Shown here: positions 41,801 to 50,518 of the stretch, piece after piece
Position numbering within the stretch: position 1 is the stretch's first letter
How the letters are laid out: each line of letters opens with the position of its first letter
DNA from: Pseudomonas koreensis
Lineage (GTDB): Bacteria; Pseudomonadota; Gammaproteobacteria; Pseudomonadales; Pseudomonadaceae
Length of the DNA: 64,000 nucleotides
Assembly (NCBI RefSeq): GCF_025447595.1
Contig: NZ_JAOEJU010000012.1
Span: forward strand, 1-64,000
Direction of reading: 5' to 3'
Notes under the pieces: model-generated
What the model was told of the DNA's origin: nothing
What the model saw: only the letters and a program-made list of their open reading frames with translations
The model's database searches: none
Position numbers and translations under genes: made by a program

Positions 41801-43171
41801 ATGGCCTATCGCTCGAAAGTCGCGCTGGTGTATCTGTTGGGGTTCGCCCTCGACCTGCTGAACATGTTCGCCGCGAGCATTGCCTACCCGGACATTGCCG
41901 CGCAGTTGCACGCCTCGGTGACGCAACTGGCGTGGATCACCAACGCCTACATGCTCGGGCTCACGTTGATCATTCCGATGAGCGTGTGGCTGGCTGCGCG
42001 GGTGGGCGAGCGGCGGCTGATCCTCGGTTCGCTGCTGGTGTTCGGGATTGCCTCCGGGCTCATCGCTCAGGCGAGTTCGATTGAAAGCCTGATCGGCTGG
42101 CGACTGCTGCAAGGGCTCGGTGGCGGGTTGCTGCTGCCGGTGGGTCAGGCCTTGGCCTATCGGGAGTTTCCGGCGACACAACGTGCACACTTCACTGGCG
42201 TGGTTTTGTTGGTGGCGCTGATGGTGCCGGCCCTGTCGCCAGCGGCGGGTGGTTTGATCGTTGAGGCATTGTCGTGGCGCTGGATTTTCTACCTGAACAT
42301 GCCGGTGGCGCTTTTCGCTTTCGGTCTGGGCCTGCTCTGGTTGAAAGTGGATCAGCCAGCAAACGCACGCCCGACACTGGACTCCCGCGGCTTGCTGCTG
42401 GCGGTGGCAGCGCTGAGTCTGTTGCTGATGGCCGTCAGTCTGGCGAGCGAGCCCGCAACCCGACATCTCGCGGGCGCTGTCCTGCTGCTCAGCGTCATCA
42501 CCTTGTGCATCTACCTGCGTGATGGCTGGAGCAAACCGGGTGCAGTCCTTGATCTGCAACTGATCAAGAACCCTTCGTTGCGCCTGGCGATGCTGATCTA
42601 TCTATTCGTGCCCGGCATCTTCACCGGCACCAACATGATTGCCGTGTTGTACCTGCACGACCTCGGTTTCGGTGCAGCACAAACCGGGGCGCTGATGCTG
42701 TCCTGGGCGGCCGCCTCGGGTGTGGCGATCATGCTGGGCAAACGCAGCTTCAACCGGATCGGCCCCAAGCCATTGCTGATCGCCGGCATGCTGTTGCAAT
42801 GCGTTGGCATCGTCGTGCTGATGCAGATCGAGCAACCCGTCAGCGCCCTGTTGATCCTCGCCTATGCCCTGATGGGATTGGGTGGCAGTCTGTGCAGCGT
42901 CACCGCGCAGACCCTTGCATTTGTCGGCATCACACCGGAAAAAATGGGCCACTCCAGCGCCTTGTGGAATATCAATCGCCAACTCGGTTTCTGCCTCGGC
43001 GCGGCGCTGCTCAGTTCATTGCTGGGCGCATTGGGCGCCAACGGTTTCAAATACTGCTTTCTCGCCGCCGCGTTGCTGACGCTGTTGCCGATGGCCGCCG
43101 TGCTGCGATTCGACTCGACAAAAGTGTTCAACCTTCTGCGCTCACCTCACCTTCAGGAAAAATCCACATGA
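41801..43171 (+). CDS. MFS drug transporter, DHA2-like
   Basis: 456 residues with about 14 predicted membrane segments, typical of DHA2 (EmrB/QacA) proton antiporters. Motifs: YLLGFALDLLNMFAASIAYP (helix 1), LAWITNAYMLGLTLIIPMSV, and WRLLQGLGGGLLLPVGQALA followed by the motif-C-like LVALMVPALSPAAGGLIVE. Substrate is unknown. The stop overlaps the ATG of the next gene (ATGA), so both are co-translated, and a divergent LysR regulator lies upstream. Confidence 0.88.
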   Translation: MAYRSKVALVYLLGFALDLLNMFAASIAYPDIAAQLHASVTQLAWITNAYMLGLTLIIPMSVWLAARVGERRLILGSLLVFGIASGLIAQASSIESLIGWRLLQGLGGGLLLPVGQALAYREFPATQRAHFTGVVLLVALMVPALSPAAGGLIVEALSWRWIFYLNMPVALFAFGLGLLWLKVDQPANARPTLDSRGLLLAVAALSLLLMAVSLASEPATRHLAGAVLLLSVITLCIYLRDGWSKPGAVLDLQLIKNPSLRLAMLIYLFVPGIFTGTNMIAVLYLHDLGFGAAQTGALMLSWAAASGVAIMLGKRSFNRIGPKPLLIAGMLLQCVGIVVLMQIEQPVSALLILAYALMGLGGSLCSVTAQTLAFVGITPEKMGHSSALWNINRQLGFCLGAALLSSLLGALGANGFKYCFLAAALLTLLPMAAVLRFDSTKVFNLLRSPHLQEKST

Positions 43172-43566
43172 CTGACTATGCCGACTATTTTGACGAAGTG
43201 ATCCAGGCCCATGAGGCCATCGAACGATGGTTTTCCGTGGAGGAAAACGAGGCTGCACTGGAGCGATTGCTGACACGTTTTTCGCCCCGTTTTTCCATGG
43301 TGACGCCGCTGGGGCGCGTGCTGGATTTCGAGGCCTTGCGTGCGTTGTTTCAAATGGCGGGCGGCAAGAAGAGCGGGTTCCGGATCGAGCTCGGCGAGCT
43401 TACGGGGATTGCCTTGCATGAAGGTGGTGCGACGGTGAGTTACCGCGAACAGCAGACCGATGCCAGTGGATCGCACACGGATCGGCGCTCAACCGTGGTG
43501 TTTGAAAAAACCGAATCCGGGCGGGTGATCTGGCGGCATCTGCACGAGACGTTTTGCAGCGAGTAG
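43168..43566 (+). CDS. NTF2-like / DUF4440-type protein
   Basis: 132 residues beginning MTDYADYFDEVIQAHEAIER; AGGAAAAATCCAC precedes the ATG, which overlaps the MFS stop by 4 bp. It is NTF2-like: SPRFSMVTPLGRVLDFEALR, FRIELGELTGIALHEGGATV and VIWRHLHETF, the last typical of DUF4440/SnoaL-like proteins. Coupling to the exporter suggests a shared substrate or stress, but no function can be named. Confidence 0.75.
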   Translation: MTDYADYFDEVIQAHEAIERWFSVEENEAALERLLTRFSPRFSMVTPLGRVLDFEALRALFQMAGGKKSGFRIELGELTGIALHEGGATVSYREQQTDASGSHTDRRSTVVFEKTESGRVIWRHLHETFCSE

Positions 43567-43600
43567 CTATCGGGCATCTTCCAAACAGACCGCGTTGCCC

Positions 43601-43680
43601 TCTTCGCGAGCAAGCTCGCTCCCACAAGGGATCTTCCGTGCGGCACAGATCCAGTGTGGGAGCGAGCTTGCTCGCGAATG
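43601..43680. repeat. REP doublet
   Basis: Tcttcgcgagcaagctcgct from 43601 faces tgtgggagcgagcttgctcg, ending cgaatg. It fills the gap between the convergent NTF2-like gene and the efflux operon. Confidence 0.9.
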
Positions 43681-43696
43681 GCTACAACGCGGTCTG

Positions 43697-44563
43697 TCAG
43701 TTATCCACAGCGTCCTGCTTCACAACAACGGTGCAGGTAATCCCCGCCGCCAGCAGCACACCCTCCGGTACCTCATCGATGTGAATCCGCACCGGCACCC
43801 GTTGCGCCAGACGCACCCAGTTGAAGGTCGGGTTCACATCGGCGATCAGCTCGCGGCTTTCCGGGTTGTCACGGTCGTAGATGCCGCGGGAAATGCTCTC
43901 CACGTGGCCCTTGAGGACTTCGCCGCTCATCAGTTGCATGTCGGCTTTATCGCCGACACGCACGTGAGGCAGTTTGGTTTCTTCGAAGAAGCCGTAGACC
44001 CAGAACGAGTTCATGTCGACCACGGCCATTTTCGCCTCGCCGATGCGGGCGTAATCGCCGCGATGGACGTTGAGGTTGGTCACGTAGCCGTCCACCGCCG
44101 CCCGCACTTCGGTGCGTTTGAGGTTGAGTTCGGCCGCCTCCAGTTGCGCCTGAGCCTGTTGGTAATCGGCCAGTGCCGAGTCGGCGATGTTGCTGGCGTC
44201 GTCGCGGTTTTCCTTGGAGATCACCAAGGCGTCCATATCGGCGCGGCGATGGGCGTTGACCCTGCGCATCTCCCAGGTGGCCTTGCGCGAAGCCACCAGC
44301 GACTGCGCTTGTTTCACCGCGAGGCGGTAGTGCTCGGGGTCGATCTGCATCAGCAGATCACCTTTTTTTACCAACTGGTTGTCGCGCACCGGCACGTCGA
44401 CAACTTCACCGGTGACATCGGCCGCGACGTTGATGATGTCGGCGCGCACCCGGCCGTCGCGGGTCCACGGCGTGTTCATGTAGTGCTCCCACAACGTGCG
44501 GCCGATCCACAATGCCAGGGCCAGCACCAGCAGGGTTGCGAGCAGGCTGAAAAACTTTTTCAT
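43697..44563 (-). CDS. HlyD/EmrA-type periplasmic adaptor (AaeA-like)
   Basis: 288 residues from the ATG at 44563; a TTG at 44584 overlapping the preceding stop would add seven. One N-terminal anchor helix (FFSLLATLLVLALALWIGRT) precedes the biotinyl-lipoyl half-motifs (IINVAADVTGEVVDVPVRDN and LNLKRTEVRAAVDGYVTNLN) around a short coiled hairpin, and a beta-barrel (FWVYGFFEETKLPHVRVGDK). It links the FUSC-type pump to an outer-membrane channel. It is last of the operon NodT channel, FUSC pump, DUF1656, adaptor. Confidence 0.88.
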   Translation of the reverse strand: MKKFFSLLATLLVLALALWIGRTLWEHYMNTPWTRDGRVRADIINVAADVTGEVVDVPVRDNQLVKKGDLLMQIDPEHYRLAVKQAQSLVASRKATWEMRRVNAHRRADMDALVISKENRDDASNIADSALADYQQAQAQLEAAELNLKRTEVRAAVDGYVTNLNVHRGDYARIGEAKMAVVDMNSFWVYGFFEETKLPHVRVGDKADMQLMSGEVLKGHVESISRGIYDRDNPESRELIADVNPTFNWVRLAQRVPVRIHIDEVPEGVLLAAGITCTVVVKQDAVDN

Positions 44564-44580
44564 CGGGACAATTCTCAGAC

Positions 44581-44781
44581 TCAACGGTAGACAGTCAGCG
44601 CCATCGCGCCGAACAGACAGGTAAACAGGCTCAGGCGCAGCAGCGCCGGGTGCCAGAAGAAACGGTACAGATCGAACCCCGACAGAAACCGGTCCAGCGC
44701 CCAGGCCAGCGCCGCAGCGACAAAAAACATCAGGGTCATGGTCGGCATGTACACGCCGTGGAAGGCGATTTCACGAGGCAT
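44581..44781 (-). CDS. DUF1656 small membrane protein (AaeX-like)
   Basis: 66 residues from MPREIAFHGVYMPTMTLMFF. Two transmembrane helices are visible (MTLMFFVAAALAWALDRF and LLRLSLFTCLFGAMALTVY). DUF1656 proteins accompany FUSC/HlyD efflux pairs; E. coli AaeX is the prototype with unknown exact role. Its start overlaps the end of the FUSC gene by 11 bp. Confidence 0.88.
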   Translation of the reverse strand: MPREIAFHGVYMPTMTLMFFVAAALAWALDRFLSGFDLYRFFWHPALLRLSLFTCLFGAMALTVYR

Positions 44782-46963
44782 GGGCAAGTCCTTCGGGCTT
44801 GGCGATGGCATAGGCAGCGAGTGGCGATTGCGGGTCGAGCAGCGAGGTGCGGATGAAGTGCAGGTAGCTCTTCACCCGACGCAGGGCCGAGGTATCGAAG
44901 TGCGGTGCGAACGGCTCGTCAGTGGCGGCGACCCGGCTGATCGCGTGATCGACCGCGACCAGTGCGCGTTCCAGATTGCTCGAATTCGGTTGCAGGAACA
45001 GCCGCACCAGCGAGCGCCCCATGACCCGGATCGCCTGACGCCATGGCTGGGATTCGGCATACGCCGGATGCACCGGCAGGATCGCCTGCTCCTTGCGCAA
45101 CTCGATGATCGCGTGGCCGACTTCCAGCACCACGAACATCCAGCGCAGCAGGTTTTTCTGCACCAGCGGCTGACCGGCCGCCAGACCGTAAGCCTGATGC
45201 ATCAGGTCGCGGGTGCGACTTTCGAAACTCGACGCCAGGCCTTTGAGTTTGCCGCTGATCGCATACACCACTTGCCCGCGCAGGTCTTGCTCCAGGCGCT
45301 GCCACAACCAGCGGCTGTTCGGTGGCAGGATGATTGCCCCCGCCGCCGCGCAGACCAGCATGCCCATGACCATCGCGATGTAGTCGTTGATGAAGGTGTA
45401 GGGGTTGTAGATCGTCAGGTTGTCCGGCACGGAACCTGTGCTGAAGAAGATCAGCAACCCGAGGCCGACGCCGGCATATTGCGGTCGCGAAGTGAGGAAC
45501 GATCCGAGCACGATCACCGGCGCGAGCATCACACACAGCAGAGGAAAACCGTCGATCCACGGGAAGATGAAAAACATCTCGACGAAGCCGATCAACGCCC
45601 CGAGGAACGTGCCGCAGGCCATCTGGAACGCCATGCGTTTCGGGTTCGGTGTCGCCGCCGACAGGCCCACGGTGGCGGCGGCGATCAGGGTCATGGTCGC
45701 GCCGCTCGGCCACGCGGTGGCGACCCAGTAACTGCCGAGCACGACCAGAATGAACGCGGCACGAATCCCCGAAGCGGCCGCCGCCCACCAGCTGGTCTGC
45801 GGGGTGAACGGTTCGTCCCAACGCTCGCGTTCGTGACTGTGATCGGCCAGCGAGGCGTGGGTCTGTGCATAACTGTGCAAGTCATCGACGAAGCGATACA
45901 GCAGCTCATACGCGGTATGGAAATCCAGCTGCTCGGCGTCGCTCGGCTCGCTCTCCTGGAAGATCGCCCGCAAGCTGCGCACCCGCGCCGGCAAGCCTTC
46001 CTTGTACGCCGCGAGCGCGAGCACCAGACGCGCCGCATCCGGGCTGGTCAGGGCGCGGCCGCTGAAGCCGTCGAGCACTTCGGCCAGATCCTGCAGGCCC
46101 GGTTTGATCGCTGCTTCCACATGGTCGGCGCCGTTGCGACGCAGGCGTTCGAGCAACTGGTGCAAGGCGTTGAATCGGGTGGTGATACCCATGAATTCGC
46201 TGTTCAGGCGACTGAGCCGACCGTTGCGCCGACGCATGTGCGGGTCTTCGAACACGGTCACACTGCGCAGCCCCTCCAACCCCACCGCTTCGGCAATGAA
46301 GCGCACGTTGCTGGCCTCGAACGACTCCGGTTTGCTGCGCCCGCGCAAGCCATCGGTGACGAACAGGGCGAACACACCGAAGCGCTGATACAAGGCGTTG
46401 CGCATCGCCGCGCTGGCGGTTTGCGGCAGGATCGCGGCGCTGACCAGGGTCGAGCAAAGAATCCCCAGCGAGATCTCCAGCACCCGCCACACCGCTGCCA
46501 TGAACGCGCCGTCAGGATGGGCGAGCGCCGGCAAGCCGACCATCGCCGCCGTGTACCCGGCCAGCACAAAACCGTAGGCGCGGAAGTTGCGGCAGCGGGC
46601 GGCGCCGGCCGAGCAGATACCGACCCAGATCGCCAGCGAGCCGAGGAACAGTTCGGTGTTCTGGGCGAACAGGGAAATCAGCGTGACCATCATCGCCGAC
46701 CCGGCCAGGGTGCCGAGGAAACGATAGAAACTCTTGGCGAACACCTGGCCGCTCTGCGGCTGCATGACGATGAACACGGTGATCATCGCCGTGCGCGGTT
46801 GCGGCAGTTCCAGACGCATCGCCAGCCACAGGGTCAGGAATGCAGCAATCAACACCTTGAAGATGTAGACCCAGGTCACGCCGTCGCTGCGCGCCCAGTC
46901 AAAGAAACCCCGGCGCCATTCCAGGGAGTAGAGCCAGCGCAAAGGTGCGGGCAAGGGAGTCAT
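44771..46963 (-). CDS. FUSC family efflux pump (AaeB-like, aromatic acid exporter)
   Basis: 730 residues in two membrane bundles separated by a long cytosolic region (~190-390), as in AaeB, which exports p-hydroxybenzoate. The first bundle includes VYIFKVLIAAFLTLWLAMRL and RTAMITVFIVMQPQSGQVFA; the second includes VATAWPSGATMTLIAAATVG and MACGTFLGALIGFVEMFFIF. Residue 59-66 (ITVFIVMQP) is the FUSC signature. Substrate is inferred only as a hydrophobic or aromatic acid. It lies between the NodT gene (142-bp gap with a REP doublet) and DUF1656 (overlap). Confidence 0.9.
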   Translation of the reverse strand: MTPLPAPLRWLYSLEWRRGFFDWARSDGVTWVYIFKVLIAAFLTLWLAMRLELPQPRTAMITVFIVMQPQSGQVFAKSFYRFLGTLAGSAMMVTLISLFAQNTELFLGSLAIWVGICSAGAARCRNFRAYGFVLAGYTAAMVGLPALAHPDGAFMAAVWRVLEISLGILCSTLVSAAILPQTASAAMRNALYQRFGVFALFVTDGLRGRSKPESFEASNVRFIAEAVGLEGLRSVTVFEDPHMRRRNGRLSRLNSEFMGITTRFNALHQLLERLRRNGADHVEAAIKPGLQDLAEVLDGFSGRALTSPDAARLVLALAAYKEGLPARVRSLRAIFQESEPSDAEQLDFHTAYELLYRFVDDLHSYAQTHASLADHSHERERWDEPFTPQTSWWAAAASGIRAAFILVVLGSYWVATAWPSGATMTLIAAATVGLSAATPNPKRMAFQMACGTFLGALIGFVEMFFIFPWIDGFPLLCVMLAPVIVLGSFLTSRPQYAGVGLGLLIFFSTGSVPDNLTIYNPYTFINDYIAMVMGMLVCAAAGAIILPPNSRWLWQRLEQDLRGQVVYAISGKLKGLASSFESRTRDLMHQAYGLAAGQPLVQKNLLRWMFVVLEVGHAIIELRKEQAILPVHPAYAESQPWRQAIRVMGRSLVRLFLQPNSSNLERALVAVDHAISRVAATDEPFAPHFDTSALRRVKSYLHFIRTSLLDPQSPLAAYAIAKPEGLAHAS

Positions 46964-47000
46964 TCAAATGTGCTCAATGAATTTCAGGTCGGACCCGGCC

Positions 47001-47095
47001 CCTGTGGGAGCGAGCTTGCTCGCGAATGCGGTGTATCAGCCGACATGTGTGCTGGCTGACACTCCCGCTTCGCGAGCAAGCTCGCTCCCACAGGG
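47001..47095. repeat. REP doublet within the efflux operon
   Basis: Cctgtgggagcgagcttgct from 47001 faces cttcgcgagcaagctcgctc, ending cacaggg at 47095. It lies between the outer-membrane channel gene and the FUSC gene on the same strand, so it may lower or process the downstream message. Confidence 0.9.
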
Positions 47096-47104
47096 ATTGT
47101 GTGT

Positions 47105-48604
47105 TCAACGAAGGAGAACCGGCGTTTTTGGTGCCTGGGTTTGTTGTGCCGTTGGCACGTCTTTACCCGCGCCAAGACCGCCGCCCAATGCCGTCACCAG
47201 TTCCGCGTGGGCACTCAAGCGCGCCGCCTGCACCTGCTGCTGAACCTGCTGCTGTTTGAACAGCAAGGTCTGGGCGTTGAGCACGTTGAGGTAATCGGTG
47301 AGGCCGCGCTGATAAGCGATCATCGCGATGTCGTAAGTCTTCTGCGCGGTGGCCACGGACTCGGCAGCGAACGTCTGCTGCTTGTCCATCGACTCGCGGC
47401 GGATCAACTGATCCGAGATGTTCTTCAGCGCATTGACCAGGGTCTGGTTGTAATGCGCGACGGCGATGTCATAACCCGCCGAGGCCTCACCGAGTTCGGC
47501 ACGCAGTCGCCCACCGTCGAAGATCGGCAGCGAGATCGCCGGCCCGACGTTGTAGTTGAGCTTCTTGCCGGTCAGGAACTCCAGCGCTCCGCCGCCGGTA
47601 GCCATATAGCCGAGGCTGCCGACCAGATCGACGTTGGGGTAGAACCCGGCATGCGCGACATCGATCCCGCGCGCCTGCGCCGCCACTTGCCAGCGACTGG
47701 CGACCACGTCGGGACGCTGGCCGAGCAGTTCGGCGGGCAGTGCCGACGGCAGTTTCAGCGCCGCGCCCAGCGACAGGGTCGGACGCTGCAATTGCGCACC
47801 GGCGCCCGGCCCTTTGCCGGCCAGTGCCGCAATCTGGTTGCGGCTCAGGGCGATTTCTTCGTCCAGCGCATCCAGTTGCCGATGGGTTTCCGGCAGGGGT
47901 GTTTCGGCCTGGCTGACTTCAAAGTGCGTGCCGATCCCGCCGTCCAGGCGTTTCTGCGCCAGCTCGAGAATCTGCTGTTGCTGCTTGAGTGTCGCCGCGA
48001 CGATGTCGCGCTGGGCGTAATGCAGCGAGAGCTCGATGTAGGCGCGCACGATGTTGTTCTGCAATTCGAGCTGCGCCTGACGCGCCTCGGCAGCGCTCAT
48101 GTGCGCCAGATCGACGGCCCGCTCGGTGCTGTTGCTTTCACGACCCCAGAGGTCGAGGGCATAACTGAAACCCAGCGCGGCGTTGTTGTCCCAGGTGGTG
48201 CTGTTGGCCAGCTCACCGGGACCGTAGAACTGATCGGTCGGCCAGTTGTGGCGCTTGAGGGTCGACTCGCCATTGATCTGCAACGACTCGGCGGCTTCGG
48301 CGACACCGGCCATGGACCGGGCCTGACGCACTCGCGCGGCGGCCATCGCTATGGTCGGGCTGCCTTGCACGGCAAGGTCGATCCAATGATTGAGTTGCGG
48401 GTCGCCATAGGCTTGCCACCATTGGGCGGTGGGCCAGTTTGCGTCACGGGCGGCGTGGGCGATGGCCTCGTCGGTGGCCAGTTCATTGGCCTCCAGAGCC
48501 TTGCCCTGCGGGGCAATCCCTCCGGTTCCGATGCAGCCGCCGAGACCTAACGAAAGAGCCAGAACACTGAGCGGCAAAAGCGCTCTGTTGATGCGACGCG
48601 GCAC
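47105..48604 (-). CDS. Outer-membrane efflux lipoprotein, NodT/OprM family
   Basis: 499 residues. The lipoprotein signal has the lipobox LGLGGC near residue 24. Two OEP repeats follow: the first with WWQAYGDPQLNHWIDLAVQG and AAARVRQARSMAGVAEA, the second with NYNVGPAISLPIFDGGRLRA and YQRGLTDYLNVLNAQTLLFK. It trimerises into a TolC-like channel. The start is a GTG at 48604 with AGGA 11 nt upstream. First in the minus-strand efflux operon, with a divergent LysR gene 182 bp away. Confidence 0.9.
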   Translation of the reverse strand: MPRRINRALLPLSVLALSLGLGGCIGTGGIAPQGKALEANELATDEAIAHAARDANWPTAQWWQAYGDPQLNHWIDLAVQGSPTIAMAAARVRQARSMAGVAEAAESLQINGESTLKRHNWPTDQFYGPGELANSTTWDNNAALGFSYALDLWGRESNSTERAVDLAHMSAAEARQAQLELQNNIVRAYIELSLHYAQRDIVAATLKQQQQILELAQKRLDGGIGTHFEVSQAETPLPETHRQLDALDEEIALSRNQIAALAGKGPGAGAQLQRPTLSLGAALKLPSALPAELLGQRPDVVASRWQVAAQARGIDVAHAGFYPNVDLVGSLGYMATGGGALEFLTGKKLNYNVGPAISLPIFDGGRLRAELGEASAGYDIAVAHYNQTLVNALKNISDQLIRRESMDKQQTFAAESVATAQKTYDIAMIAYQRGLTDYLNVLNAQTLLFKQQQVQQQVQAARLSAHAELVTALGGGLGAGKDVPTAQQTQAPKTPVLLR

Positions 48605-48786
48605 TGCTGCGAATTCCTGAGGTGGGAGATGTTTCGAGGTGGGCGCAATTCTAGGGGGCGCCCTGAACGGCGATAAGCTGGGTTTTCTGCGAATCTTTGT
48701 TACGGTTAACGAGATAATCCCTTGGTCGGGGGTCTCAGCCCCTGAAACTTCGTGTCACAATTTGCCATCTCCCTTGAGAGCACCCC

Positions 48787-49755
48787 ATGGACACTTTGCA
48801 AAACATGCGCGCCTTCAGTTGTGTTGCCGAAGCGGGCAGCTTCACCGCCGCCGCCGTGCAACTCGACACCACCACCGCCAACGTCTCGCGCGCGGTCTCC
48901 AACCTTGAGGCCCACCTGCAAACCCGCCTGCTCAACCGCACGACCCGCCGCATCGCGCTCACCGAAGCCGGCAAGCGCTACCTGTTGCGCTGCGAGCAGA
49001 TCCTCGCCTACGTCGAAGAGGCCGAAGCCGAAGCCAGCGAAGCCCACGCCCGCCCGGCCGGACAATTGAAAGTGCACACCATGACCGGGATCGGCCAGCA
49101 CTTCGTGATCGACGCCATCGCCCGCTACCGCAAGACCCACCCGGACGTGACCTTCGACCTGACCATGGCCAACCGCGTACCGGACCTGCTCGATGAAGGC
49201 TACGACGTGTCCATCGTCCTCGCTCGCGAACTGCCGGACTCGGGCTTCGTCTCGCAACGCCTGGGCATCACCTACAGCATCGTCTGCGCCTCCCCGGCCT
49301 ACGTGAAAGCCAACGGCTGCGCACAGAAACCCAGCGACCTGCTGAACCACGCCTGCCTGCGCCTGGTGAGCCCGGTGATCCCCCTGGAAAAATGGGCCTT
49401 CGACGGCCCGGAAGGCCAGGAAATGGTCACCATCAACAGCTCACCGTTCCTGGTGAACTCCGCCGACGCGATGAAAACCGCGATCACCAGTGGGATGGGT
49501 GTCGGTGTATTGCCTGTGTATGCCGCGATCGAAGGCTTGCGCAATGGCTCGCTGGTGCGTGTGATGCCCAACTACCGCTCGCAGGAACTGAACCTGTATG
49601 CGATCTACCCGTCGCGGCAGTATCTGGATGCGAAGATCAAGACCTGGGTCGAGTATCTGCGTGGGTCGTTGCCGGAGATTCTGGCGGGGCATCAAGCGGA
49701 ATTGGCGGCTTATGAAATGAGTGGGAGTCTGGCGGGGGTGCGGGTGGCGAATTAA
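48787..49755 (+). CDS. LysR family regulator, divergent from the efflux operon
   Basis: 322 residues. HTH: MRAFSCVAEAGSFTAAAVQL, then TTANVSRAVSNLEAHLQTRL and a NRTTRRIALTEAG wing of the CrgA/AaeR-like subclass. The effector domain has GQHFVIDAIARYRKTHPDVT and a C-terminal ITSGMGVGVLPVYAAIEGLR. Likely controls the NodT-FUSC-DUF1656-HlyD operon in response to an aromatic acid, by analogy with E. coli AaeR. The intergenic TTACGGTTAACGAGATAA is a possible site. Confidence 0.9.
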   Translation: MDTLQNMRAFSCVAEAGSFTAAAVQLDTTTANVSRAVSNLEAHLQTRLLNRTTRRIALTEAGKRYLLRCEQILAYVEEAEAEASEAHARPAGQLKVHTMTGIGQHFVIDAIARYRKTHPDVTFDLTMANRVPDLLDEGYDVSIVLARELPDSGFVSQRLGITYSIVCASPAYVKANGCAQKPSDLLNHACLRLVSPVIPLEKWAFDGPEGQEMVTINSSPFLVNSADAMKTAITSGMGVGVLPVYAAIEGLRNGSLVRVMPNYRSQELNLYAIYPSRQYLDAKIKTWVEYLRGSLPEILAGHQAELAAYEMSGSLAGVRVAN

Positions 49756-49913
49756 CAAATTGTATTGAGGCGTACTTCGGATCAAAAAGCTTTGATGATG
49801 CAAGCTTTTATAGCTTCAGGATCTAAAATACTGTCAAAACTGACAGTGGTCATTCCAAGACAGAACGTGAAAACTGTCTCCTCGAAACATAAATCCACTG
49901 TTAAGGAAATGAC

Positions 49914-50363
49914 ATGAAAAGAAACGCAAGCGGGACATTCAACTTAAAGTTCCACAAAAACTTTAAATATCCAACCTATAACGGAAAAGTATTTTTTTTC
50001 TTTGACACGGACCCCAACATGGTTCTACTGAGCGAGGAGGACCTTAATCAGACCGAATCAAACTCCATCGGACTCACGCTCTCAAAAGCCATTCCCGTGG
50101 GCAGGCACGAAATCCATCCCGGCAACACATTCATAAAAACCCTACCCGACTTTTTCGAAAAATACGAGGACGAAAATGGCGAAGTTATTGTAAGGGAGAA
50201 ATATCCCGCAAAAAATAACGCAGGTTATATTGACGTTAAAAAAGTCGACATTGCCACCGGCGTTTTAGTCGCAGACATCAACTTCACGATCCAGTCACAA
50301 TTTACGGGCGAAACCTATCAAGCCGTTGGCAAAATTGACGTGCAGGGCTGGACAGTTCCGTAA
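49914..50363 (+). CDS. Orphan AT-rich gene, hypothetical protein
   Basis: 149 residues, not recognised. No signal peptide or membrane segment. It is Lys/Asn/Phe-rich and probably beta-rich: FNLKFHKNFKYPTYNGKVFF, then KAIPVGRHEIHPGNTFIKTL, VREKYPAKNNAGYIDVKKVD and DINFTIQSQFTGETYQAVGK. TTAAGGAAATGAC is a good ribosome site. Composition and codon use (AAA, ATA, TTT; a T8 run at 49992-49999) differ sharply from the GC-rich neighbours, a sign of recent acquisition. Upstream is CTGTCA-AAAC-TGACAG (49831-49846), a possible operator. The repeat-like beta pattern could suit an effector, immunity or phage-derived protein, but nothing supports a choice. Confidence 0.7.
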   Translation: MKRNASGTFNLKFHKNFKYPTYNGKVFFFFDTDPNMVLLSEEDLNQTESNSIGLTLSKAIPVGRHEIHPGNTFIKTLPDFFEKYEDENGEVIVREKYPAKNNAGYIDVKKVDIATGVLVADINFTIQSQFTGETYQAVGKIDVQGWTVP

Positions 50364-50518
50364 TTACATAATTGCCGACAAACTCGCCAGCCGTTCAGAA
50401 GAAGTATTCAAATCTGTCCGAATGACTGGCGAGATTTTACGTAAATGCACTCTCGCAAAACGCGGCCAAAGAATGTTAGCTTGCTTGGCAATAAAGCCCC
50501 GAAGCCGAGCCCATAGCG

